A DNA stretch of 64,000 nucleotides from Buttiauxella sp049686335 (GCF_049686335.1 NZ_JBAVHX010000008.1:1-64000), one strand, 5' to 3'. Positions 52,621 to 62,189 are shown, counted from the stretch's first letter. Program-made: numbers and translations. The notes: a model not told the origin generated them from the sequence alone.

Positions 52621-52663
52621 AAAACAGCCAGCCGGCGGTACTGCCGATTGGCTGTTTTCTTTT
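52621..52663 (+). terminator. Terminator after the TonB receptor gene
   Basis: AAAACAGCCA pairs with TGGCTGTTTT around an inner CGGC...GCCG stem, followed by CTTTT. The remaining 52664-52958 is AT-rich and forms the upstream region of cmtB. Confidence 0.85.
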
Positions 52664-52766
52664 GAAGTTGTCACATTTTACCCATTGCGTAATATCTCAA
52701 AAACAAATTCAATCAAGTCCATTAATGTGATCTTAATTGCAACTATTGCATTAACTGGAGTTGTGT

Positions 52767-52788
52767 ATTTGTGAATTAAGTCAAATTA
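52767..52788. promoter_or_regulatory. Possible CRP site upstream of cmtB
   Basis: TGTGA-ATTAAG-TCAAA has a perfect left half and three of five right-half bases. It lies about 170 bp before cmtB in AT-rich DNA. CRP control of a PTS operon is expected but unproven here. Confidence 0.45.
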
Positions 52789-52958
52789 TAGATATTGACA
52801 AAATGCATTAATGAAAAATGTTTAATCTAATCATTTGAATTAATTCAGTAAATCATTTTCGCTTAAAAATCCTCGCCTTTCCATCACCCATTTGATTTAT
52901 TTTCCTCGCCGTCATATTTTATTTAAAATAAAAACACCCTACAAACGAGGAAGTCAGT

Positions 52959-53402
52959 ATGCGGTTAATAGATTATTTCCCTGATGCTGCTATATCCATA
53001 AAAACCTCTGCCGAGAACTGGCAGCAGGCAATAGATTATTCAATGGAAGTCCTGTTGCAAAAAGGATATGTCACCTCTTCTTACATCGATGCAATAAAAT
53101 CTACAACGCAAGAAACTGGGCCGTATTATATTCTGGCACCCTATGTGGCAATGCCGCATGCCAGGCCAGAATGCGGTGCAATAAAAACCGGGTTATCACT
53201 TACCCTATTAAAAAACACGGTTGCTTTCGGTGAGGGTAAAGAACCAGTAAAGCTATTAATAGGATTGTCTGCGGCTGATTCTGATGAGCATATTGGTGCC
53301 ATTCAGGCATTGAGTGAACTGTTTTGTGAAGAATCTCAAATTGAGGCCTTGCTGAACGCAAATACTGAACAGCAATTAATGGATATTATCTCTCAGGGAT
53401 AA
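52959..53402 (+). CDS. cmtB: PTS mannitol/fructose-type EIIA component CmtB
   Basis: CmtB is the phosphocarrier IIA domain of a PTS permease. The 147 residues equal E. coli CmtB, with the phosphorylated histidine in VAMPHARPECG (His67). It is first in the cluster; in K-12 this PTS is called cryptic mannitol. An ERIC separates it from cmtA. The ATG at 52959 has a GAGG site. Confidence 0.94.
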   Translation: MRLIDYFPDAAISIKTSAENWQQAIDYSMEVLLQKGYVTSSYIDAIKSTTQETGPYYILAPYVAMPHARPECGAIKTGLSLTLLKNTVAFGEGKEPVKLLIGLSAADSDEHIGAIQALSELFCEESQIEALLNANTEQQLMDIISQG

Positions 53403-53527
53403 TACCCGTCATACTTCAAGCTGCATCTTTGTTGGCTACATTCACTCACCCGAATCACTTACTTATGTAAGTTCATCGGGATTCGCTCTCTTGCTGCCTC
53501 AATGCAACTTGAATTATTTAGGGTATA
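53401..53527. repeat. ERIC element between cmtB and cmtA
   Basis: A full 127-bp ERIC, AATACCCGTCATACTTCAAGC to TTGAATTATTTAGGGTATAA, with core CCCGAATCACTTACTTATGTAAGTTCATCGGG. It begins at the cmtB stop codon and ends 13 bp before the cmtA start. Confidence 0.93.
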
Positions 53528-53539
53528 AAAAGGATAAAT

Positions 53540-54925
53540 ATGAAAAATAAATCAGCTCGTGCCAAAGTCCAGGCGTTCGGGGGATTTCTTACCGCCATGG
53601 TTATCCCCAATATTGGCGCTTTTATTGCGTGGGGTTTTATTACCGCGTTATTTATTCCAACCGGTTGGATGCCCAATGAGCATTTCGCGAAAATAGTTGG
53701 CCCGATGATCACTTATTTACTGCCCGTTATGATTGGTTCGACCGGCGGGCATTTAGTGGGTGGCAAGCGTGGCGCGGTGATGGGCGGTATCGGCACTATC
53801 GGCGTGATTGTTGGCGCTGACATTCCTATGTTTATTGGCGCGATGATCATGGGGCCGCTCGGCGGCTGGGCCATTAAAGTTATCGACAGAACGCTGGAAA
53901 AACATATTCCACCGGGCTTTGAGATGGTTATCAATAACTTCTCACTGGGTATTGCGGGGATGCTGCTTTGTCTGTTGGCTTTCGAGGTCATTGGCCCTGC
54001 GGTACTGGTAGCGAACAACTTCGTAAAAGAGTGCATTGAAGCATTAGTCAGTACCGGTTATTTGCCGCTACTTTCCCTGATTAACGAACCAGCAAAAATT
54101 CTGTTCCTCAACAATGCTATCGACCAGGGGGTTTACTATCCACTTGGAATGCAGCAAGCGTCTGATACGGGTAAATCCATCTTCTTTATGGTGGCATCAA
54201 ACCCAGGTCCTGGGCTGGGTCTGCTCCTTGGGTTCACGATATTTGGCAAAGGAATGGCAAAAAAATCCGCTCCTGGAGCGATGATCATTCACTTCCTCGG
54301 CGGCATTCACGAACTCTATTTCCCGTATGTATTGATGAAGCCGCTGACGCTGATTGCCATGATTGCAGGCGGTATGTCCGGGATCTACACCTTTAATCTT
54401 TTGGGCGGTGGACTTGTTGCGGGGCCAAGCCCAGGTTCTATCTTTGCCTATCTGGCATTGACACCACGAGGTGCCTTCTTTGCCACCATCGCTGGGGTAA
54501 CAGTCGCAACAGTCGTATCGTTTGTTATCACCTCGTTGATCCTCAAAATGGACCGTAGCAAAGAAGCCGAAAAGGATGACAACTTCGATGAAACGGCAAG
54601 CGCCATGAAGGTGATGAAACAAGAGGGGGCGTGGAATACAGGGCCAGTGAAACTGATTGCTTTCGTCTGTGACGCGGGAATGGGCTCAAGTGCCATGGGA
54701 GCGACAACATTCCGTAAACGCCTGGAAAAGCAGGGCATGGAAACGGAAGTTAAACATTATGCGATTGAAAACGTTCCGCAGAATGCAGAAATCATTGTTA
54801 CTCATGCAAGCCTTGAAGGGCGTGTGAAACGGGTGTCTGATAAACCGCTAATACTCATTAATAACTATATTGGCGACCCTAAGCTTGATGTTTTATTTAA
54901 TGAATTGACTTCCCAGGCAAAATAA
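53540..54925 (+). CDS. cmtA: PTS mannitol-type EIICB permease CmtA
   Basis: CmtA has the membrane IIC channel followed by a cytoplasmic IIB domain. The 461 residues (462 in E. coli) start MKNKSARAKVQAFGGFLTAM. IIC motifs are GGHLVGGKRGAVMGG and the substrate-site GGIHELYFPYVLMKP. The IIB phosphocysteine is in FVCDAGMGSSAMGA. Its SD AAGGATA lies just outside the ERIC. The physiological sugar is not established. Confidence 0.95.
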   Translation: MKNKSARAKVQAFGGFLTAMVIPNIGAFIAWGFITALFIPTGWMPNEHFAKIVGPMITYLLPVMIGSTGGHLVGGKRGAVMGGIGTIGVIVGADIPMFIGAMIMGPLGGWAIKVIDRTLEKHIPPGFEMVINNFSLGIAGMLLCLLAFEVIGPAVLVANNFVKECIEALVSTGYLPLLSLINEPAKILFLNNAIDQGVYYPLGMQQASDTGKSIFFMVASNPGPGLGLLLGFTIFGKGMAKKSAPGAMIIHFLGGIHELYFPYVLMKPLTLIAMIAGGMSGIYTFNLLGGGLVAGPSPGSIFAYLALTPRGAFFATIAGVTVATVVSFVITSLILKMDRSKEAEKDDNFDETASAMKVMKQEGAWNTGPVKLIAFVCDAGMGSSAMGATTFRKRLEKQGMETEVKHYAIENVPQNAEIIVTHASLEGRVKRVSDKPLILINNYIGDPKLDVLFNELTSQAK

Positions 54926-54936
54926 TAAGGATTCCG

Positions 54937-56211
54937 ATGAAAACTAAAGTTGCAGCCATTTATGGCAAGCGGGATGTCCGTATCCGCGAATTTGAATTAC
55001 CCGAAATCACTGATGATGAATTACTCGTGAGTGTAATTTCCGATAGCGTTTGTTTATCAACCTGGAAAGCGGCGTTACTGGCCAGCGATCACAAACGTGT
55101 GCCGGATGATTTAATTAATCACCCGGTTATTACCGGCCATGAGTGTGCTGGCGTGATTGTGGAAGTAGGAAGTAATCTACGGGATAAATATAAGAAAGGT
55201 CAGCGTTACGTTCTGCAACCGGCAATGGGATTACCAAGCGGATATTCAGCCGGTTACAGCTATGAATATTTCGGCGGTAACGCGACATATATGATTATCC
55301 CTAAACTGGCCATCGATATGGGATGTGTATTACCTTACCGCGGATCTTATTTTGCAGCAGCCTCTCTGGCAGAACCGATGTGTTGCATTATTGGTGCCTA
55401 TAAAGCTAACTATCACACCACACAATATGTTTATGAACACCGCATGGGAATTAAACCCGGCGGTAACCTTGCCTTATTAGCGTGCGCCGGGCCGATGGGT
55501 ATCGGCGCAATTGACTATGCGATTAACGGAAATATTAAACCGCGCAAAGTTGTGGTGGTAGATATTGATGAAACCCGACTGGCGCAAGCACAAACACTCT
55601 TACCAGTAGAGTTGGCGGCAAAAAATGGCATTGAACTGGTTTATGTGAACAGCAAAAATCTGGATGACCCTGCCGCCGCGTTGCGCGACATGACTGGAGG
55701 CGCAGGTTTCGACGATGTATTTGTTTATGCCGCCGTGCCTGCGGTCATCGAGCTTGGCGACGATCTGCTGGCTGATGATGGTTGCCTGAATTTCTTTGCC
55801 GGACCAACCGATAAAAACTTTAAAGTGCCGTTTAACTTCTACAACGTGCATTACGGCAGCACGCATATCGTCGGGACTTCCGGAGGCTCCACGGACGACA
55901 TGCTTGAAGCTATTGAGCTTGCCGCCAGCGGGCGATTACAACCGTCATTTATGGTCACCCACGTCGGGGGCCTGGATGCTGTTCCTGAAACCGTGATTAA
56001 CCTGCCGGATATTCCTGGCGGCAAAAAGCTGATTTATAACGGCGTCACGATGCCGCTGACCGCGATTACCGATTTTGCGCGCTTAGGGGAAACAGACCCG
56101 TTATTCCGCCGCCTTGCAGAGCTGGTTGCACAGACACATGGCGTGTGGAACGAAGCCGCAGAAAAATATTTGTTAGCGCATTTTGGCGTTGATATCGGTG
56201 TGGAGGCTTAA
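54937..56211 (+). CDS. yggP: Zinc-type alcohol/polyol dehydrogenase YggP
   Basis: YggP belongs to the medium-chain dehydrogenase family and probably oxidises the PTS product, a polyol phosphate (inference from the operon). Of 424 residues, C39, H68 and E69 (in TGHECAGVIVEVG) are the predicted zinc ligands; the cofactor fold is at LALLACAGPMGIGAIDYAI. It follows cmtA by 11 bases and precedes yggF by two. Confidence 0.93.
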   Translation: MKTKVAAIYGKRDVRIREFELPEITDDELLVSVISDSVCLSTWKAALLASDHKRVPDDLINHPVITGHECAGVIVEVGSNLRDKYKKGQRYVLQPAMGLPSGYSAGYSYEYFGGNATYMIIPKLAIDMGCVLPYRGSYFAAASLAEPMCCIIGAYKANYHTTQYVYEHRMGIKPGGNLALLACAGPMGIGAIDYAINGNIKPRKVVVVDIDETRLAQAQTLLPVELAAKNGIELVYVNSKNLDDPAAALRDMTGGAGFDDVFVYAAVPAVIELGDDLLADDGCLNFFAGPTDKNFKVPFNFYNVHYGSTHIVGTSGGSTDDMLEAIELAASGRLQPSFMVTHVGGLDAVPETVINLPDIPGGKKLIYNGVTMPLTAITDFARLGETDPLFRRLAELVAQTHGVWNEAAEKYLLAHFGVDIGVEA

Positions 56212-56213
56212 GC

Positions 56214-57185
56214 ATGAAAACGCTGGCTTATCCTTTTTTCCGCACCACGGAGCAGGCAGCGTTGGCTGCCTGGCCACTCATCGGTTGCGGTGACAAGAAT
56301 CGTATTGATGGTGTGGCTGTGCAGGCGATGCGCAATGCGCTTAATCAAATCGAAATGCAGGGGAAGATTGTCATTGGTGAAGGAGAAATCGACCACGCGC
56401 CGATGCTGTATATCGGCGAGATGTTAGGGAATGCACCCACTCCGAAAATTGATATCGCCGTCGATCCCATAGAAGGTACGCGCATGGTGGCGATGGGGCA
56501 AAACAATGCCCTGGCGGTCATGGCCTGTGCGCCCCAAGGCTCACTGCTTCATGCGCCCGACATGTATATGAAAAAGCTGGTGGTCGGCAAAAAGGCAAAA
56601 GGCGTGATCAATCTGGCGGTCACGCTTGAAGAAAATCTGCGCAATATTGCCAAAGCATTGGGCAAACCGCTCGAGCGGCTACGAATGGTCACGCTGGATA
56701 AACCGCGGCATCAGGATGCCATCGCAGTCGCCACAAGTCTGGGTGTGAAAGTGATTGCTTTACCCGATGGTGACGTCGCCGCAAGCGTAATGACGTGCTT
56801 ACTGGAAAACCAGTACGACGTGATGTACAGCATCGGCGGTGCGCCAGAAGGCGTGATTTCAGCCTGTGCGGTGAAAGCGCTGGATGGGGAAATGCAAATC
56901 GAGCTTTTAGATTTTTGCCAGGCAAAAGGGGAGTCCCGGGAGAATCGCCTGATTGCGGATTCTGAACATCGCCGCTGTGCTGAAATGGGCGTTGAGGTTA
57001 ACCGCATTTACAGTCTGCATGAAATTGTCAAAAGCGATGAGGTTTTATTCTCCGCCACTGGCGTGACGGGAGGGGATATTCTGCAAGGCGTGCGTGAGGA
57101 AGGTGATGTGGTACGCACTCAAACGCTTTTGATTAATGGTATAGAGCGCACCTGTAATATTATAGACTCTCTACATCACCTTTAA
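56214..57185 (+). CDS. yggF: Class II fructose-1,6-bisphosphatase YggF
   Basis: YggF is a GlpX-type phosphatase; E. coli YggF hydrolyses fructose 1,6-bisphosphate. The 323 residues have the metal motifs GEGEID (55-60), DPIEGTR (84-90) and GGAPEGV. Its place between a polyol dehydrogenase and epd-pgk-fbaA suggests linkage of the PTS product to central hexose/triose metabolism. Confidence 0.94.
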   Translation: MKTLAYPFFRTTEQAALAAWPLIGCGDKNRIDGVAVQAMRNALNQIEMQGKIVIGEGEIDHAPMLYIGEMLGNAPTPKIDIAVDPIEGTRMVAMGQNNALAVMACAPQGSLLHAPDMYMKKLVVGKKAKGVINLAVTLEENLRNIAKALGKPLERLRMVTLDKPRHQDAIAVATSLGVKVIALPDGDVAASVMTCLLENQYDVMYSIGGAPEGVISACAVKALDGEMQIELLDFCQAKGESRENRLIADSEHRRCAEMGVEVNRIYSLHEIVKSDEVLFSATGVTGGDILQGVREEGDVVRTQTLLINGIERTCNIIDSLHHL

Positions 57186-57200
57186 TGTCCTGAGCTATTG

Positions 57201-57710
57201 ATGACCACGTTGAACGAAGATGATGTGCTTGAAAGGCTGGAAGCGCAAAATGATCTGGCCTCATTTATGAGCGTCGCTCACGATATTTTGTTATCCGGTA
57301 TCAGGCAATTTCTGCCTTCGTTATTTGTTGATAATGATGAAGAGATCGTCGAGTACGCCGTTAAGCCATTGCTTGCCCGAAGTGGGCCGCTGGATGATAT
57401 CGACGTTGCGTTGCGCCTGATATACGCGCTGGGGAAAATGGATAAATGGCTGTATGCCGATATTACCTGTTTTGCCCAGTTTTGCGATTTTGTGCAACAC
57501 AGCAAAGAGACCATACAGTTTCATGATGATGTCACTTACGATTTCATTGCGAACCTGAATTCAATTACCCAAAACGCTACGCTGTTTAATGCAATTAAAA
57601 GCATGAAGTATTCGGACTTCTCTATTTATTCCGAAGTGCGTTACGGCAATCTGGTGAAAACGGCGTTATCTCTGGCGGTGACTTCATTATTGAAGGAGCT
57701 AGTCTGGTGA
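57201..57710 (+). CDS. yggD: MtlR-family putative regulator YggD
   Basis: The 169-residue protein is of the MtlR/FumE family (E. coli YggD), related to the mannitol repressor, which has no classical DNA-binding motif. The ATG at 57201 was chosen over the TTG before it. In the operon it could adjust cmt expression; E. coli YggD was reported to have fumarase activity (FumE), so the role is open. It overlaps yggC by four bases. Confidence 0.88.
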   Translation: MTTLNEDDVLERLEAQNDLASFMSVAHDILLSGIRQFLPSLFVDNDEEIVEYAVKPLLARSGPLDDIDVALRLIYALGKMDKWLYADITCFAQFCDFVQHSKETIQFHDDVTYDFIANLNSITQNATLFNAIKSMKYSDFSIYSEVRYGNLVKTALSLAVTSLLKELVW

Positions 57711-58417
57711 ATGTCACATTAAAGATTAATGGATTAGAGACGCAAGCCCGCTTTAACGATCAAGAGGTCGAGACGTTACATAAGCCATTGTTAAAGCAGT
57801 TAGCAGAAAAGCAAAGGCAGTTGCAGCGTAGGCTGGTGGTGTTTCTGGCGGCTCCGCCAGGCACCGGTAAGTCGACGCTGGCGGCTTTTTGGGAATATCT
57901 GAGTACGCAAGATACAGAATTACCGGTGATCCAGGCTTTGCCGATGGATGGCTTCCATCACTACAACGACTATCTGCTGGCGAATAATCTCAAGCAGCAT
58001 AAAGGTGCACCGCAGACTTTTAATGTTGCAAAGCTGACTGATGCGCTGCGTGCTTTGCATCAGCCCGAAAGTGAATGGCCGCAGTACGATCGTAATTTGC
58101 ACGACCCGGTAGAAAATGCGATCACGGTGAAGGCGCCGATTGTTGTGGTTGAGGGGAACTGGTTGCTGCTCAATCAACCTGAATGGCAATCATTGCGGGC
58201 GTTATGTGATTATTCAGTATTTATTTCGGCCCAACCTGAACGGCTCTCAGAACGTTTGATTGGCAGGAAAATGCGCGGTGGTTTGACCCGGCAACAGGCG
58301 GTAGATTTTTTCCAGATGACCGACGGGCTAAATGTGCTGCGGGTTCTTGAAAACAGTCAGCCCGCTAATATGCAGTTATGTATGGATGAGCAGGGCGGTT
58401 ACCATCAAATTTTATAG
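57707..58417 (+). CDS. yggC: P-loop kinase-like protein YggC
   Basis: This is a uridine kinase/pantothenate kinase-like protein of unknown substrate. The GTG start (57707) forms a GTGA overlap with the yggD stop, and AGGAG precedes it. Motifs are Walker A APPGTGKST (49-57), PMDGFHHYN and VVEGNWLLL, where a catalytic Asp/Glu would bind Mg2+. 236 residues, as in E. coli (237). Last gene of the cmt cluster before a terminator. Confidence 0.92.
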   Translation: MNVTLKINGLETQARFNDQEVETLHKPLLKQLAEKQRQLQRRLVVFLAAPPGTGKSTLAAFWEYLSTQDTELPVIQALPMDGFHHYNDYLLANNLKQHKGAPQTFNVAKLTDALRALHQPESEWPQYDRNLHDPVENAITVKAPIVVVEGNWLLLNQPEWQSLRALCDYSVFISAQPERLSERLIGRKMRGGLTRQQAVDFFQMTDGLNVLRVLENSQPANMQLCMDEQGGYHQIL

Positions 58418-58420
58418 CGA

Positions 58421-58450
58421 CACGGGCCGTTACTGCGGCCCGCTGTTTTT
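58421..58450 (+). terminator. Terminator of the cmt-ygg cluster
   Basis: CGGGCCG-TTACTG-CGGCCCG (58423-58442) followed by CTGTTTTT, ending five bases after yggC begins its 3' region. It separates yggC from epd. The rest of 58418-58731 is the epd promoter region; no gene is seen there. Confidence 0.85.
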
Positions 58451-58519
58451 CCATTATTCTTGATTTTAACTGGTCATTATTCATCCTCCGACCTTTTGTC
58501 GTTGCATTTATTCCATCAA

Positions 58520-58541
58520 ATTTGTGACGTACGTCAGAAGA
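58520..58541. promoter_or_regulatory. Probable CRP site of the epd promoter
   Basis: TGTGA-CGTACG-TCAGA keeps eight of ten core bases. It lies about 190 bp upstream of epd. E. coli epd is known to be CRP-activated, which supports the call. Confidence 0.55.
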
Positions 58542-58731
58542 TCGGTTGCCTGTCATGGGGTAACGTTCCATTTATTCCCCGTATCGCTTAACATGGCTGA
58601 AGCGTTTCAGTCGAATGAATGTTCGACAATTAAGCAAACAATTGCAGTTTCGATAGTGCGAGGATTCCCCTCAGACGATTGCTGGATTACTCTGTCAGCC
58701 ACTTAGTCTCAGGGATTCTGGCAGGAGAGAT

Positions 58732-59751
58732 ATGACCGTACGCATAGCAATTAATGGCTTCGGTCGCATTGGGCGCAACGTGGTACGTGCTTTGTACGAA
58801 TCCGGTCGCCGTGCGGAAATTACCGTGGTAGCAATCAATGAACTGGCTGATGCTGCGGGTATGGCGCATCTGTTGAAGTATGACACCAGTCATGGCCGCT
58901 TCGCCTGGGACGTTCGTCAGGAACGCAGTCAGTTATGGGTAGGTGATGACACCATCCGTATCTTGCACGAACCGGAAATTGAAAATTTACCGTGGCGTGA
59001 ACTGGGCGTGGATGTGGTGCTCGATTGTACCGGTGTGTTTGGTTCCCGTGCAGACGGTGAAGCGCATCTTGCAGCCGGTGCCAAAAAAGTCCTCTTCTCC
59101 CATCCTGGCGGTAACGACCTCGATGCCACCGTGGTTTACGGTGTGAATCATGAAAGTGTGGTGGCTGAACATTGCATCGTTTCAAATGCCTCCTGCACTA
59201 CAAACTGCATTATTCCTATTATCAAATTGCTTGATGATGCTTACGGTATTGAGTGGGGCACGGTAACCACCATCCATTCTGCTATGCATGATCAACAGGT
59301 TATCGACGCCTATCATCCAGACTTGCGCCGCACGCGTGCCGCCAGCCAGTCTATTATCCCTGTAGATACGCGTCTTGCTGCTGGTATCACACGTATTTTT
59401 CCGCAATTTAACGACCGATTTGAGGCGATTGCGGTACGTGTTCCGACCATTAACGTCACGGCAATCGATTTAAGTGTGACAGTGAAAAATGCAGTTAATG
59501 CCAATGAAGTCAACAAGTTGCTGCAAAAAGCAGCACGTGATTCATTTCATGGTATAGTTGACTATACGGAATTACCGTTGGTCTCGACTGATTTTAACCA
59601 CGATCCGCATAGTGCCATTGTTGATGGCACGCAAACTCGGGTCAGTGGGCAACATCTGATTAAAACTTTAGTCTGGTGTGATAACGAATGGGGCTTTGCT
59701 AACCGAATGCTCGACACGACGTTAGTCATGGCCGCAAGTGGTTTCAGGTAA
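58732..59751 (+). CDS. epd: D-erythrose-4-phosphate dehydrogenase
   Basis: Epd (GapB) oxidises erythrose 4-phosphate to 4-phosphoerythronate, the first step of the pathway that supplies PdxA's substrate, so both ends of this window serve vitamin B6 synthesis. The 339 residues have the NAD fold MTVRIAINGFGRIGRNVVRAL, the catalytic Cys in SNASCTTNCI and His in the HSAM segment. Not a fused GapA. Confidence 0.97.
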   Translation: MTVRIAINGFGRIGRNVVRALYESGRRAEITVVAINELADAAGMAHLLKYDTSHGRFAWDVRQERSQLWVGDDTIRILHEPEIENLPWRELGVDVVLDCTGVFGSRADGEAHLAAGAKKVLFSHPGGNDLDATVVYGVNHESVVAEHCIVSNASCTTNCIIPIIKLLDDAYGIEWGTVTTIHSAMHDQQVIDAYHPDLRRTRAASQSIIPVDTRLAAGITRIFPQFNDRFEAIAVRVPTINVTAIDLSVTVKNAVNANEVNKLLQKAARDSFHGIVDYTELPLVSTDFNHDPHSAIVDGTQTRVSGQHLIKTLVWCDNEWGFANRMLDTTLVMAASGFR

Positions 59752-59800
59752 GGCGCATAAAGCGTCCGCAAAACTTTAAGAATCAACGAGAGGATTCACC

Positions 59801-60964
59801 ATGTCTGTAATTAAGATGACCGATCTGGATCTGGCTGGAAAGCGTGTTCTGATCCGTGCAGATTTGAACGTACCAGTTAAAGAAGGGAAAGTGACATCTG
59901 ACGCACGTATCCGTGCATCTTTGCCAACTATCGAACTGGCCCTGAAGCAAGGCGCAAAAGTGATGGTAACTTCTCACCTGGGTCGTCCGACTGAAGGCGA
60001 GTACAACGAAGAATTCTCTCTGCTTCCGGTAGTTAACTACCTGAAAGACAAGCTGTCTGCTCCTGTTCGTCTGGCTAAAGATTACCTGGATGGCGTTGAA
60101 GTTGCGGCGGGTGAACTGGTTGTTCTGGAAAACGTTCGCTTCAACAAAGGCGAAAAGAAAGACGACGAAACCCTGTCTAAAAAATACGCTGCACTGTGCG
60201 ACGTATTTGTAATGGATGCATTCGGTACTGCGCACCGTGCACAAGCTTCTACTCACGGCGTGGGCAAATTTGCAGACATCGCTTGTGCAGGCCCACTGCT
60301 GGCTGAAGAGCTGAGCGCGCTGGGTAAAGCACTGAAAGAACCTGCTCGTCCAATGGTTGCTATCGTTGGCGGTTCTAAAGTTTCTACCAAATTAACCGTT
60401 CTGGATTCCCTGTCCAAAATCGCTGACCAGCTGATTGTTGGCGGTGGCATCGCGAACACCTTCGTTGCTGCTCAAGGCCACAATGTAGGTAAATCCCTGT
60501 ACGAAGCAGACCTGGTTGACGAAGCTAAACGCCTGCTGACTATCTGTGATATCCCGGTTCCTGCTGATGTTCGCGTAGCGACTGAGTTCTCTGAGTCTGC
60601 AACCGCAACTCTGAAATCTGTAAACGACGTGAAATCAGATGAGCAGATTCTGGACATCGGTGATGCATCTGCAGCTCAACTGGCTGAAATCCTGAAGAAT
60701 GCAAAAACCATTCTGTGGAATGGCCCGGTTGGCGTGTTCGAATTCCCGAACTTCCGCAAAGGTACTGAAATCGTTGCTAATGCAATTGCAGACAGCGAAG
60801 CTTTCTCTATCGCAGGCGGCGGCGACACTCTGGCAGCTATCGACCTGTTCGGTATTGCTGACAAAATTTCCTACATCTCCACTGGGGGCGGCGCATTCCT
60901 GGAGTTCGTGGAAGGCAAAGTACTGCCAGCAGTAGCAATGCTCGAAGAGCGCGCTAAGAAGTAA
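59801..60964 (+). CDS. pgk: Phosphoglycerate kinase
   Basis: Pgk transfers phosphate between 1,3-bisphosphoglycerate and ADP. The 387 residues equal E. coli, with the substrate segment RADLNVPVKEGKV, SHLGRP and the hinge/ATP segment GPVGVFEFPNFRKGT and GGGDTLAAI. Codon use is strongly optimised (highly expressed). It is 49 bp downstream of epd. Confidence 0.98.
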   Translation: MSVIKMTDLDLAGKRVLIRADLNVPVKEGKVTSDARIRASLPTIELALKQGAKVMVTSHLGRPTEGEYNEEFSLLPVVNYLKDKLSAPVRLAKDYLDGVEVAAGELVVLENVRFNKGEKKDDETLSKKYAALCDVFVMDAFGTAHRAQASTHGVGKFADIACAGPLLAEELSALGKALKEPARPMVAIVGGSKVSTKLTVLDSLSKIADQLIVGGGIANTFVAAQGHNVGKSLYEADLVDEAKRLLTICDIPVPADVRVATEFSESATATLKSVNDVKSDEQILDIGDASAAQLAEILKNAKTILWNGPVGVFEFPNFRKGTEIVANAIADSEAFSIAGGGDTLAAIDLFGIADKISYISTGGGAFLEFVEGKVLPAVAMLEERAKK

Positions 60965-60969
60965 TGATT

Positions 60970-61000
60970 ACGGGCAGGTTATCCTGCCCGTTCAATTTTT
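60970..61000 (+). terminator. Hairpin between pgk and fbaA
   Basis: ACGGGCAGG-TTAT-CCTGCCCGT is a perfect 9-bp stem followed by TCAATTTTT. It probably acts as a partial terminator inside epd-pgk-fbaA and protects the pgk message. Confidence 0.8.
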
Positions 61001-61084
61001 GCCGCTTACAGTGAATGGTAGGTGGTTAATATTTCTTCATTTACCCTAACGGGCAAATTGGCCGACGATACAGGACAAACAACC

Positions 61085-62164
61085 ATGTCTAAGATTTTTG
61101 ATTTCGTAAAACCTGGTGTAATCACTGGTGATGACGTACAGAAAGTTTTCCAGGTAGCAAAAGAAAACAACTTTGCTCTGCCAGCAGTTAACTGCGTAGG
61201 CACCGACTCTATCAACGCCGTACTGGAAACTGCTGCGAAAGTTAAAGCACCAGTAATCGTTCAGTTCTCTAACGGTGGCGCTGCGTTCATCGCGGGTAAA
61301 GGCGTGAAAACTGACGTTCCTCAGGGTGCTGCAATCCTGGGTGCTATCTCTGGCGCACACCACGTTCACCAGATGGCTGAACATTACGGCGTGCCAGTAA
61401 TCCTGCACACCGACCACTGCGCTAAGAAACTGCTGCCGTGGATCGACGGCCTGTTGGACGCGGGTGAAAAACACTTCGCAGCAACTGGTAAACCACTGTT
61501 CTCTTCCCACATGATCGACCTGTCTGAAGAGTCTCTGGAAGAAAACATCGAGATCAGCTCTAAGTATCTGGCTCGTATGTCCAAAATGGGCATGACTCTG
61601 GAAATCGAACTGGGTTGCACCGGCGGCGAAGAAGATGGCGTAGACAACAGCCATATGGATGCTTCTGCTCTGTACACTCAGCCAGAAGACGTTGATTACG
61701 CTTACACCGAACTGAGCAAAATCAGCCCACGTTTCACCATCGCGGCTTCTTTCGGTAACGTGCACGGTGTTTACAAACCAGGTAACGTGGTTCTGACCCC
61801 GACTATCCTGCGTGATTCTCAGGATTATGTTTCTAAGAAACACAACCTGCCGCACAACTCTCTGAACTTCGTATTCCACGGCGGTTCCGGTTCTACAGCT
61901 CAAGAAATCAAAGATTCCGTGAGCTACGGTGTTATCAAAATGAACATCGATACCGATACTCAGTGGGCAACTTGGGAAGGTATCCTGAGCTACTACAAAG
62001 CTAACGAAGCTTACCTGCAGGGCCAGTTGGGCAACCCTAAAGGCGAAGACCAGCCGAACAAAAAATACTACGATCCACGCGTATGGCTGCGTTCTGCACA
62101 GACTTCTATGATCACCCGTCTGGAGCAGGCTTTCAAAGAACTGAACGCAGTAGACGTTCTGTAA
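61085..62164 (+). CDS. fbaA: Class II fructose-bisphosphate aldolase
   Basis: FbaA splits fructose 1,6-bisphosphate into dihydroxyacetone phosphate and glyceraldehyde 3-phosphate using Zn2+. The start at 61085 (MSKIFDFVKPGVITG) gives 359 residues; 21 codons upstream in the same frame are leader. Zinc/active-site segments are LHTDHCAKK and IELGCTGGEEDGVDN, with histidines in NVHGVYKPG and FHGGSGS. Strong codon bias, as for pgk. Confidence 0.98.
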   Translation: MSKIFDFVKPGVITGDDVQKVFQVAKENNFALPAVNCVGTDSINAVLETAAKVKAPVIVQFSNGGAAFIAGKGVKTDVPQGAAILGAISGAHHVHQMAEHYGVPVILHTDHCAKKLLPWIDGLLDAGEKHFAATGKPLFSSHMIDLSEESLEENIEISSKYLARMSKMGMTLEIELGCTGGEEDGVDNSHMDASALYTQPEDVDYAYTELSKISPRFTIAASFGNVHGVYKPGNVVLTPTILRDSQDYVSKKHNLPHNSLNFVFHGGSGSTAQEIKDSVSYGVIKMNIDTDTQWATWEGILSYYKANEAYLQGQLGNPKGEDQPNKKYYDPRVWLRSAQTSMITRLEQAFKELNAVDVL

Positions 62165-62189
62165 TTTGAAGCAGTAAATGCTTGAATCA

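Noticed and set aside
61046..61903. 285-codon open frame opposite fbaA
   Set aside because: A shadow of strongly biased fbaA codons; product looks random (many Cys, Arg, His).
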